DNA of 36,589 bases, from the IMG/VR virus record IMGVR_UViG_3300009703_002552, positions 1 through 36,589 of that record. The stretch is one strand, 5' to 3'. The notes below the pieces were generated by a model. The model made no database searches, had not been told where the DNA came from, and saw only the letters and a list, made by a program, of their open reading frames with translations. The position numbers and the translations under genes were made by a program. Positions 7,372 through 14,675 of this stretch are shown piece by piece (positions within the stretch are counted from its first letter, which is position 1; the number at the start of each line of letters is the position of its first letter). The stretch comes from a virus.

Positions 7372-8188
7372 CAAAATCTAGTGTACAGAAGTCAGAATAT
7401 TTTTCTTTAATAGGTGTTAATTTATTAATATTTGTTATTTTCTCTAAAACCTCGCTGGTTGTTTGTTTAATAGTAGGCTTTGTATATATTTTATCAGTGT
7501 ATTCCCAATCTAATTTTGATTCATCTACCTCGAGAAATTTTAATATATCGTTTAATTGTTGTCTACGCCTATCTTCATTATCGCAATACAGATCTTCGTA
7601 TGCATATACAGCCATATCTACATTAACTCTTGAAATCTCATTATATGTTTTTGTTGCATCTTTATGCGCGGCTTTGAGAAACTTAACGAAAGCTCGATGA
7701 TCAATTACCACATTATCAAGCTTTTGCATAAACTGTGATCGGCAGTTTTCGAGATCATCATAACCGTTGTTAATAAGTTGCCATATACCAGTTTCTTTAG
7801 CAAGCATCATAGACAATATAGAGTCCCAAACATTTCTTCTATACATGAATATAACCGCGGCTTTATGCCGGTTTGCGGCTCTAACTAATCCGCTCGTAAT
7901 TCTAACTTGTGTACCGTTAATAATATGTTTTATACCATCTTTATGCTTAAAAAACTTACCCATAAAGTTAGTAGTATACTCTTGACTATAATCTGTAAAA
8001 TCTAGCGTACCGTGTGGCGTATAATGTACGCCATTAAACAAATGTTGATACCCTTGATATTGCTGTATTTTTACTCGAGATTTTAACCGACTAGGCTCGC
8101 GCCACATATCGTATCCGGCCGACACTAATATCTCACCTAATGTCGTAGTACCAGACCGAGCCATCCCGGCAATCAAGAACTTTTTCAT
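7367..8188 (-). CDS. PAPS-dependent sulfotransferase family protein
   Basis: 273 residues, a full-length single domain. The 5'-phosphosulfate-binding loop is MARSGTTTL at residues 9-17 after a hydrophobic strand (KKFLIAG). The 3'-phosphate-binding region is YRRNVWDSILSMM at about 116-128, with Arg117/Arg118 and Ser126. The family moves sulfate from PAPS to a hydroxyl or amine, usually on a glycan, lipid or protein tyrosine. It lies next to a set of glycosyltransferases, so a sugar is the likely acceptor. Its own TAAATA element lies 10 bases upstream. It is transcribed towards the head genes but starts its own unit, because a + strand gene separates it from the glycosyltransferase operon. Confidence 0.88.
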   Translation of the reverse strand: MKKFLIAGMARSGTTTLGEILVSAGYDMWREPSRLKSRVKIQQYQGYQHLFNGVHYTPHGTLDFTDYSQEYTTNFMGKFFKHKDGIKHIINGTQVRITSGLVRAANRHKAAVIFMYRRNVWDSILSMMLAKETGIWQLINNGYDDLENCRSQFMQKLDNVVIDHRAFVKFLKAAHKDATKTYNEISRVNVDMAVYAYEDLYCDNEDRRRQQLNDILKFLEVDESKLDWEYTDKIYTKPTIKQTTSEVLEKITNINKLTPIKEKYSDFCTLDFE

Positions 8189-8198
8189 GAACTCTATA

Positions 8199-8206
8199 TA
8201 TTTAGC
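8199..8206 (-). promoter_or_regulatory. Late-promoter-like GCTAAATA before the sulfotransferase gene
   Basis: GCTAAATA on the minus strand with 10 bases (TATAGAGTTC on the minus strand) to the ATG at 8188. It lies in a 55-base divergent gap shared with the + gene at 8244. Confidence 0.5.
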
Positions 8207-8228
8207 CGTTGATATTAATAATCAAGAT

Positions 8229-8236
8229 TATAAATT
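8229..8236 (+). promoter_or_regulatory. Late-promoter-like TATAAATT before the small + strand gene
   Basis: TATAAATT on the + strand, 7 of 8 bases of the T4 late consensus, with 7 bases to the ATG at 8244. It diverges from the element at 8199-8206. Confidence 0.6.
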
Positions 8237-8243
8237 GTAATGT

Positions 8244-8468
8244 ATGAGCGAAGAAATAGATCAAAAAATCGCGAGAGTAGAAGAGAAGTTAGCAAAATTT
8301 CGAGTCAAGGCTACAGCGGCTAGAGATAAAGTTGTTGAGCGTGAGGAGCGATTAAAGCTACAAGTATGGCGTGAGCGCGCTGAAAAGTGGGAACAAAAAG
8401 TTGCACAAGCCGAGCATCAATTAAGAAGGTTAGAGGTTAAAAAGGCTAAAGCAGGTAATAACGATTAA
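8244..8468 (+). CDS. Small charged coiled-coil protein
   Basis: 74 residues, almost wholly helical and highly charged, with heptad-like spacing (IDQKIARVEEKLAKF, then REERLKLQVWRERAEKWEQKV). No membrane segment, signal peptide or recognised domain. It is an isolated + strand gene inside the minus-strand block. Its last four bases overlap the end of the 2-kb pyruvyltransferase fusion gene on the other strand. A TATAAATT element 7 bases before the ATG supports expression and this start; no Shine-Dalgarno sequence is present. Function unknown. Confidence 0.65.
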   Translation: MSEEIDQKIARVEEKLAKFRVKATAARDKVVEREERLKLQVWRERAEKWEQKVAQAEHQLRRLEVKKAKAGNND

Positions 8469-10513
8469 CTTGTTTGATAACTTTCTTTTGCTTTGAGCCA
8501 TTCTTCACTGTCGTCACACCACATAACAACGAGACCGTTAGGTAGCGTCGCAGTATCCGTATCCTCAACTTTAACTACATCCTTGATGTTTACAAAGTAA
8601 ACCTTATCGTTATACCAAATATCTTTCTTTTTCCCAGCATGTACTAAAGCCATGCCGGTTTCATATTCTCGGTCTGCTTTTCTCTGCTGTTCCGCCAACC
8701 GTTTAATTTCATCTTCGCGATTAGTATCAATCACCTTCATTCTCTTTTCATGCTCCTTAGCATATCGCTTGTAATATGTTCTATATGTGCTTATAGGATG
8801 TTCACCAAATGGAGCTCCGGGCATAACCCATATGAAATCTCTACCGCCCTCTGGGTCTAGAGTTTTAGATGGCTTGGTAACTCGACGCCATTCTCTCATA
8901 CACAAACCTTGATTCATACAGTGAGATGCAAACGCTTGGTGATGGCATGATTCATATATATCTACATCACTATTAGTATGCAGTCTTCTGAAAAGAGAAT
9001 CATACATCATATCAAACTGTATATTACCGCTCCAAAAATGTCCAAACTCAGCTGCAAGCCGACCATTACGTACAGTTAACGTCGGGAAGAATGTCATACC
9101 ATATTCCGTACGCGTATATTCTTTCCGTTCAAATCTACTTATTTTAGCATGTATTGTATCTAACTGACACCTCTTAGGGAAGAACATAACATCAAATCTA
9201 GTCTTTATAACTAGATCATATTCATTATTAGACTCTTCACCAACAATCTCTTGACTCGGCAAAATAATATTTTTACCTGATTTTAGATAAGCAGACCGCT
9301 CTGCACTAATATGCTGTGACATAGCTAAAAAGTTGCTCGACATAATTTGTTCTGCAGGTACTTTTACTTTGTAATAATCTACAAGATCTCTAAGAACATT
9401 CTTTGACTCAACCAATATACGTTTTGGTTTATATTTTCTAATTAAATCCGCTCTTAATTCTTTTATATCATATTCTGTTTCATATTCAGACACGTGCCCA
9501 GTATCTATTCTACCGTCTTGATAATTTCTTGGTGTTGATGTTGTATTCCAAGCATGTATAAAAATATCATACTCCCATCTAGAGTCTAATTGTTTGAAAT
9601 ACTTCTCAATGCTTTTATATGTATGCTTATACTGCCGCGGCTCTCCAGATATACAAATCGCTGCTCTTAGTTTCTTCTTTTTAGACTTGATATTGATATC
9701 TTTAAGTTTGAATTTTTCTTTAGATTCCATAAAATCAAATAATTTATTATATTCGCAAATATCTATAGGCTTGTTTAATTGTTCTATTAATTGCTCTGGT
9801 GTTTCAGGTACCGTGATATTTACATTAGCGTGTTTAATAATTCCAAGAACTTTGTCGCAATTACCTCTATATGCTATAAAGGGTATTCTCAATTTACATG
9901 CTGCAATAACTTCATGATGGAGACCTGTAATAAGAAGCTTAGTTGTTGATAAGCTCTCTAGATAATCATCCCATTCCCATAAACTGTAATCCTTTATACT
10001 ATTCCTCTTATATGATTTGAGATGATCCTTAAAGTTAATCGTAGGACTGAAAAAGAAACTACCCACAGTAATATGCTTTGGTTTTTTTGTCTTTACATCA
10101 ACAGATAAATGATATGCTAGATCAAATACTATTTTAGCATCAGGTCTATGTTGTTTTATTTCGTTATAACTTACTGCATCCCGAACAGTAACACAATCAA
10201 TATCATTTTTCAATATATCAATCATTACCGGGTCAGTATTATTTTGCCAAACTGTGTTAATTAATGATGATTTTATCCCTAGCTGCTTTGCTTTTCGGCA
10301 TATCTTAAGTTTGCCACCACCTATAGTATTGTCAGACGATTTGTCGTGCAACGAACCTTCGCCGTTAACAATAACATAATCCGCATCTTCAAGCTTACCG
10401 GTTTCATTATCTATATATTCGTGACCGGCTTCATGAATTATATTTCTAATATACCTTGTTACAGCAGCGCTACCGCTATGACAAGAATGGTTACCATATA
10501 CAAAAATTTTCAT
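8465..10513 (-). CDS. Polysaccharide pyruvyltransferase-like / glycosyltransferase-like fusion
   Basis: 682 residues with two domains. Residues 1-260 resemble the polysaccharide pyruvyltransferase family: a Rossmann-type start (MKIFVYGNHS), ADYVIVNGEGSLHD at about 44-57, VTVRDAVSYN at 108-117 and TGLHHEVIAACKLRIPFIAY at 196-215. A Lys-rich linker (272-282) leads to a second domain starting LRAAICISGEPRQYKHTY, with YDIFIHAW (315-322) and EYDLVIKTRFDVMFF (431-445). This is a pattern seen in uncharacterised viral and bacterial glycosyltransferase-like proteins with a GT-A-like fold. The C-terminal 60 residues are a separate charged segment. It probably builds or caps a glycan, for example with pyruvate ketals. 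It is the last gene of the coupled operon and overlaps the methyltransferase by 4 bases. The fusion is unusual. Confidence 0.75.
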   Translation of the reverse strand: MKIFVYGNHSCHSGSAAVTRYIRNIIHEAGHEYIDNETGKLEDADYVIVNGEGSLHDKSSDNTIGGGKLKICRKAKQLGIKSSLINTVWQNNTDPVMIDILKNDIDCVTVRDAVSYNEIKQHRPDAKIVFDLAYHLSVDVKTKKPKHITVGSFFFSPTINFKDHLKSYKRNSIKDYSLWEWDDYLESLSTTKLLITGLHHEVIAACKLRIPFIAYRGNCDKVLGIIKHANVNITVPETPEQLIEQLNKPIDICEYNKLFDFMESKEKFKLKDINIKSKKKKLRAAICISGEPRQYKHTYKSIEKYFKQLDSRWEYDIFIHAWNTTSTPRNYQDGRIDTGHVSEYETEYDIKELRADLIRKYKPKRILVESKNVLRDLVDYYKVKVPAEQIMSSNFLAMSQHISAERSAYLKSGKNIILPSQEIVGEESNNEYDLVIKTRFDVMFFPKRCQLDTIHAKISRFERKEYTRTEYGMTFFPTLTVRNGRLAAEFGHFWSGNIQFDMMYDSLFRRLHTNSDVDIYESCHHQAFASHCMNQGLCMREWRRVTKPSKTLDPEGGRDFIWVMPGAPFGEHPISTYRTYYKRYAKEHEKRMKVIDTNREDEIKRLAEQQRKADREYETGMALVHAGKKKDIWYNDKVYFVNIKDVVKVEDTDTATLPNGLVVMWCDDSEEWLKAKESYQTS

Positions 10514-11094
10514 AATTCAATAATAAACATTCTCGGGCTCTCTTCAAATCTAGCATTACCGTAATTATTAAACTTATCCAACCACCAATCAAGCCCGTGT
10601 CTCGTTTGATGTAGCTCGCCTACTATGTCTCTATGCGATGTGCTCTGACCCGGATGTGTATCAGTAACATAATGCACTTTATGAGCCATAACAGTATTAC
10701 ATACTCTACACATTTCAGATAGAATAATATCAACGTCTGCTTCAACGACATGCTCAAAGAAATCAAAGCTTGTAACCATATCAACACTATCGTCTAATGG
10801 TATATCATGCGCACCGGATTTAATAAATTTGACGCGGTTTGTTTGAGGTACTATTGGATCCATAGCAATATCTAAACCATATATTGTTTCGAGATCTGTA
10901 TTTTCCTCAAACCATTTACAGAGCAACCCTCTACCCGTACCAACATCTAATACCGACTCCACCTCATACTCATCAATTAAATCATTAATAAAATCAACTC
11001 TACCTTTAGCGTGAAACGATCTGCCGTACTCAGTATTTTTATTGAGCCACTCATATTTGACTCTTTCTTGTTCTCTTAAGATTTCTACATTCAT
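10510..11094 (-). CDS. Class I SAM-dependent methyltransferase
   Basis: 194 residues. Motif I is ESVLDVGTGRGLLCKWF at about residues 46-62. IYGLDIAMD (motif II, an acidic residue after the second strand) and the post-motif MVTSFDFFEHV follow, then a His-rich stretch (HKVHYVTDTHPGQSTSHRD). The layout is that of small-molecule methyltransferases of the Methyltransf_11/23 type, not DNA methyltransferases; no DPPY or PC motif is present. It overlaps both neighbours by 4 bases (ATGA), so it is coupled to the radical SAM gene upstream and the pyruvyltransferase fusion downstream. A sugar or other small precursor of the surface glycan is a likely substrate. Confidence 0.85.
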   Translation of the reverse strand: MNVEILREQERVKYEWLNKNTEYGRSFHAKGRVDFINDLIDEYEVESVLDVGTGRGLLCKWFEENTDLETIYGLDIAMDPIVPQTNRVKFIKSGAHDIPLDDSVDMVTSFDFFEHVVEADVDIILSEMCRVCNTVMAHKVHYVTDTHPGQSTSHRDIVGELHQTRHGLDWWLDKFNNYGNARFEESPRMFIIEL

Positions 11095-12146
11095 GATACT
11101 AACTCCTTAAATTGTGTAACATTACCAAGATCAACAATATCGTCGTCTAATATTGGATCAGATAATACCTTTATAAAATCGTCATATTCAGGGTGATTTT
11201 TACTATACACAGCTCTATACATGTATTGCTCATTGGTCCATGTTCCCCAATTTACAATTAATGAAAAGTAGACTTTATCGAGTTTTAACCGCTTACCTAT
11301 TCTAACTACTTCAACCATCTCTTTATAATTTGCCTGCTGAACAACAAAGTCAATTCTCAGTTCTTTTATAAAACCTTCCTGCCTTAATCTCGACAAAAAC
11401 TCCATGTTAGTTTGTAATTGATCCCAATTACCTCCACGCCTTGTTATATTATAGGTTTCTTCAGTACCAGCGTCATATGAGACAATAACTGTGTTAATGT
11501 TATTATGTAACTTATGCATTTTGTTCCAGTACTTTTCTGTAAACATAACTCCATTTGTCTGTAAGTTGATATTAATATTAGGGCACCGTTCACAATCTAC
11601 ATTAAATAAAAGTTCGCGGAATAATTTAGAACCGAAAGGATCACCCGACCCGGTTATATTGACTGTGCAATTTTTCGTATGAGGTGTATAAAATAAATCC
11701 TTTACGATTCGTTCTTGAATACGTCTTCGCTGCTCATATGCATTACCTTCCGTAAAGTTTATTTTATTAACTCTACAACTAGGGCATTGTAAATTACAAG
11801 ACTCGTCATAACATAGATTATAAAAATCAGGCATTAAATCATCTACAATACGCTCTTTAACAATACGCTGCATTCTAGGGCCTTCAACTTTATCTTTATC
11901 AGGCAAATCTCCATTTTGTATATGCGGACACAATGTACTGTTACAAAATCTAAAAGTACCGTCATGAATAGTTTCACGAATTTCTTTTACCGCGTCTGAG
12001 TTAAAAACATCTTTAACAGAAGTGGTACGATCAATCCTGCCCGCGTAATATGGTAACCATGTATAACAACATAACGATACATCGCCAGACGGATGAACCT
12101 CAAAGTGCTCGAAAGGTTTTCTGCAAAATTTATTTTCTATATTCAT
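11091..12146 (-). CDS. Radical SAM enzyme with an N-terminal SPASM-like cysteine domain
   Basis: 351 residues. The 4Fe-4S radical SAM motif is CNLQCPSC with Cys117, Cys121 and Cys124, followed by ITGSGDPF (the GGE-like SAM-binding segment) and LQTNGVMF. Before it, residues 7-75 hold a second cysteine set: FCRKPFEHFEVHPSGDVSLCC (Cys8, Cys26, Cys27) and FCNSTLCPH (Cys68, Cys73). This resembles a SPASM/auxiliary-cluster domain, normally C-terminal in this superfamily. The protein probably carries two clusters and performs a radical modification of a peptide, sugar or lipid; the substrate is unknown. It overlaps its neighbours on both sides by 4 bases, inside a run of glycosyltransferase and methyltransferase genes. 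Confidence 0.88.
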   Translation of the reverse strand: MNIENKFCRKPFEHFEVHPSGDVSLCCYTWLPYYAGRIDRTTSVKDVFNSDAVKEIRETIHDGTFRFCNSTLCPHIQNGDLPDKDKVEGPRMQRIVKERIVDDLMPDFYNLCYDESCNLQCPSCRVNKINFTEGNAYEQRRRIQERIVKDLFYTPHTKNCTVNITGSGDPFGSKLFRELLFNVDCERCPNININLQTNGVMFTEKYWNKMHKLHNNINTVIVSYDAGTEETYNITRRGGNWDQLQTNMEFLSRLRQEGFIKELRIDFVVQQANYKEMVEVVRIGKRLKLDKVYFSLIVNWGTWTNEQYMYRAVYSKNHPEYDDFIKVLSDPILDDDIVDLGNVTQFKELVS

Positions 12147-14404
12147 AGGCTTGTATATATCTCCGATTCTTGTACTGACTTTCTAAAATATGATCGAGTA
12201 AGCTTATCTCGTACATGCCATTCTTTTAAGTAATTGTGCGCGTCGAGTATACACTTATCGTCGTTAATTTTATTAGCTGCCTCTTCTAGAGAATTGAAAT
12301 ACAACGGATATTCCGGGCCTAGATATTCAACTACAGCAGGTATAGGATTAGCGGCAATAGGTGTCGTGCGAGCAATACATTCAATAATTGCGTTATTAGC
12401 GCTCGACTCATATAGATCTAAAAATACAACATTTTGAGATAATGTAATATCATACTCATCATTAGACAATCTATCAATTGTTTTAGTATTACTAAAATGT
12501 TCATTTGGTTCTATGTTATGAACTTCGCGCTCTTTATTGAGTAAAGCTTCAATTGCATTTTTAGGTCTTTCTGTTGTATATGGAATTAGTCTCCATTTTT
12601 CAAACCGTTGGTTTATTGGCAGCATATATATTGAATTCATTTTTCTCAACCAATAACCAATGTTAATAACCTTTTTCTCGTTATTACTAACATATCTATT
12701 ATAATCAAAAAGCATGTGAGGTGTCTCAGTCGGATGATACAAAACAGAAACAGGCATGCCTGTTAGCTGGTTAATGTAGTCAGCGTGATGTTTTGATAAT
12801 GCGAAGAGACCCCCACATGCTTTTAAGCTTTGTTGAAAATTATCAGATGATATAATATTTTCAATCGAAAATTGATTGAAGAACCAATCTGGTATATTTT
12901 GCGGGTTATGAAAAATACCTACCCATGGCTCGTCATATACAAGCTTTTCATGCTCTGGACGCCATGCAAAATTGTTTTCTAAAAACCCGTCAAAAAGAAC
13001 ACCGCGCTCATTATGGAGTGGTATTAGCGCCTCCATAGCATACTTCCAACCACTGCGGTGCGAATTAAAAATTGTTTGACCTCTAAGGTTAATTTTACCA
13101 TCGGGGTTAGTTATACCAGGGGTTAGCATCTTTTGTGTATCCCAGTCGTCGCGGGAATATTTTCCCGTAACGATTTGCAACTTTGCTGGTCTATCATGTA
13201 AGACGTGACGTATAGCTTTTCGAATAGCTTGGTGCTCACCTCGCTCTGACTTGTATAGAAAGTCTAAGACATAGTCTCTATGTACATCTTGAGAAGCTGA
13301 GGTTTTATCATCTCTACCTTCCGGTAATCCGAATATATGGCAGTGAAAGCTTTTATGATTTTCAATGTGATATTCATTTCTCCAAAACCCATGATTATGC
13401 TCCGGACCAAAAATATCTAGATTATATTTCTCAGAAAAATAATTTGTAGCCTCTTGCTCACAGAAGGTGGATCTGTTGAGGTATAAGTCTCTCCAGTATT
13501 CTGTAAAACCCTTGTCAGACGTGAATATATACCCAGCATTATATATGCCATACTCTTTATGAGCACCCCAGTAATGAGGCGACATAACTAAATTACTATG
13601 CATCAAATCATTGATTTCATCTACAATAATTATATCGCTATCTAAGAACAATGTATTCGGTTCATTCTCCAAAGCGAAATCAATCGCTCTCATTTTGTGA
13701 TATATTCGATCTTGCTTATGTAAATTATTATCAGAGCGCTCAAAAGCAGCTTTATGTTCATTTTGTATTTTTGTGAACGTCTCGTCTGTTGCTGAACATT
13801 CAAAATATATATCAAATGTATCAATATAGTTCTTAATATATTGTTTAGTTTCAGGATCACATACAACGAAGATAGGCTCATCATGAAAACATCTAATACT
13901 GTATATTAGAATAACTGCTTCACGGCTCACCTCTTTGGTAGCCATAAAACAAAAACTTGTTATTTTTTCTCCACTAAATGATATATCATTATTATGAACG
14001 ATTTTTAATAAGTCATTATCTGTTGTAAGATATTCTTTTGCATAATTTAGACATGCATTAATAAATGTTGTCTTATCGTTTATTCTATTAATAGATACAT
14101 GTAAGAAATTATTAGCTGCTGTTTTATGTTTCGATATTCTCTTATACGTTCCATCTACACTACCGTTATCAATTACAATTAAATTCCATATACATCCTGT
14201 CATACTCGCTTCTATATGCTCTAATTTGCGTTTGACAGTATCGTCGTTATTTTGAAAATATGTTACGACATTTATTACATGCTTCTCAGGGCTACCCCCA
14301 ATTGTTTTTCGCAGAATAGCAATATTTTTAGGTTCGTATACATCGTCAGCTATCGGGCGCAACCCGACAAATCTGTCATTCAACTTTAGCTTAGGTTGAT
14401 TCAT
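12143..14404 (-). CDS. Three-domain glycosyltransferase (GT2-like, GT-A-like, GT-B-like)
   Basis: 753 residues, apparently three transferase domains in one chain. Residues 43-145 look like a family-2 start: VINVVTYFQNNDDTV, then LIVIDNGSVDGT (75-86) and KIVHNNDISF with NND at 138-140 in the place of DxD. Residues 150-380 look like a nucleotide-sugar GT-A domain: AIDFALENEPNTLFLDSDII, with DSD at 255-257, and a later HCHIFGLPEGR segment. Residues about 495-740 look like a GT-B/GT4 domain: GLFALSKHHADYINQLTG, PVSVLYHPTE, then SSANNAIIECIARTTPIAAN with the glutamate of the EX7E region, and NPIPAVVEYLG. It could add several sugars in sequence. It is coupled to the radical SAM gene (4-base overlap) and abuts the gene at 14405. 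Cytoplasmic; no membrane segment. Confidence 0.83.
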   Translation of the reverse strand: MNQPKLKLNDRFVGLRPIADDVYEPKNIAILRKTIGGSPEKHVINVVTYFQNNDDTVKRKLEHIEASMTGCIWNLIVIDNGSVDGTYKRISKHKTAANNFLHVSINRINDKTTFINACLNYAKEYLTTDNDLLKIVHNNDISFSGEKITSFCFMATKEVSREAVILIYSIRCFHDEPIFVVCDPETKQYIKNYIDTFDIYFECSATDETFTKIQNEHKAAFERSDNNLHKQDRIYHKMRAIDFALENEPNTLFLDSDIIIVDEINDLMHSNLVMSPHYWGAHKEYGIYNAGYIFTSDKGFTEYWRDLYLNRSTFCEQEATNYFSEKYNLDIFGPEHNHGFWRNEYHIENHKSFHCHIFGLPEGRDDKTSASQDVHRDYVLDFLYKSERGEHQAIRKAIRHVLHDRPAKLQIVTGKYSRDDWDTQKMLTPGITNPDGKINLRGQTIFNSHRSGWKYAMEALIPLHNERGVLFDGFLENNFAWRPEHEKLVYDEPWVGIFHNPQNIPDWFFNQFSIENIISSDNFQQSLKACGGLFALSKHHADYINQLTGMPVSVLYHPTETPHMLFDYNRYVSNNEKKVINIGYWLRKMNSIYMLPINQRFEKWRLIPYTTERPKNAIEALLNKEREVHNIEPNEHFSNTKTIDRLSNDEYDITLSQNVVFLDLYESSANNAIIECIARTTPIAANPIPAVVEYLGPEYPLYFNSLEEAANKINDDKCILDAHNYLKEWHVRDKLTRSYFRKSVQESEIYTSL

Positions 14405-14674
14405 TTATGGTAGCTTTGTATTACTCGTCGACCCTGTCCACTCTGAGCTTGCACTAGTTATTTCTTCAATTTCGTTTGAAGTATACTCCCATAGCCCGAC
14501 TGTGTCTTGAGTAATAAAAAACACAAATTCAGGCTGTTCGCCAATATACTTGAGTATGAATTTTTTACCATCACATGAATAGCGTACTGTTGACGGTCCG
14601 TTATCGAGAACGTCATTCCACATAACCTTGCTTAAATGCTCAATATCTAAAATAATGTATTTTACTTCTTCCAT
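14405..14674 (-). CDS. Small protein of unknown function in the fibre-glycan operon
   Basis: 89 residues, acidic, with no cysteine cluster, membrane segment or known motif other than a possible beta-rich core (STVRYSCDGKKFILKYIG, then EFVFFITQDTVGLWEYT). It lies between the lectin-like fibre protein (1-base gap) and the three-domain glycosyltransferase (no gap), so it is translated from the same message. Small genes in this place after a fibre gene are often fibre chaperones or accessory proteins, but nothing in the sequence proves this. Confidence 0.75.
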   Translation of the reverse strand: MEEVKYIILDIEHLSKVMWNDVLDNGPSTVRYSCDGKKFILKYIGEQPEFVFFITQDTVGLWEYTSNEIEEITSASSEWTGSTSNTKLP

Positions 14675-14675
14675 A

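Noticed and set aside
8465-8468. Terminator between the convergent genes at 8.47 kb
   Set aside because: The two stop codons overlap and no stem followed by a T-run is visible.
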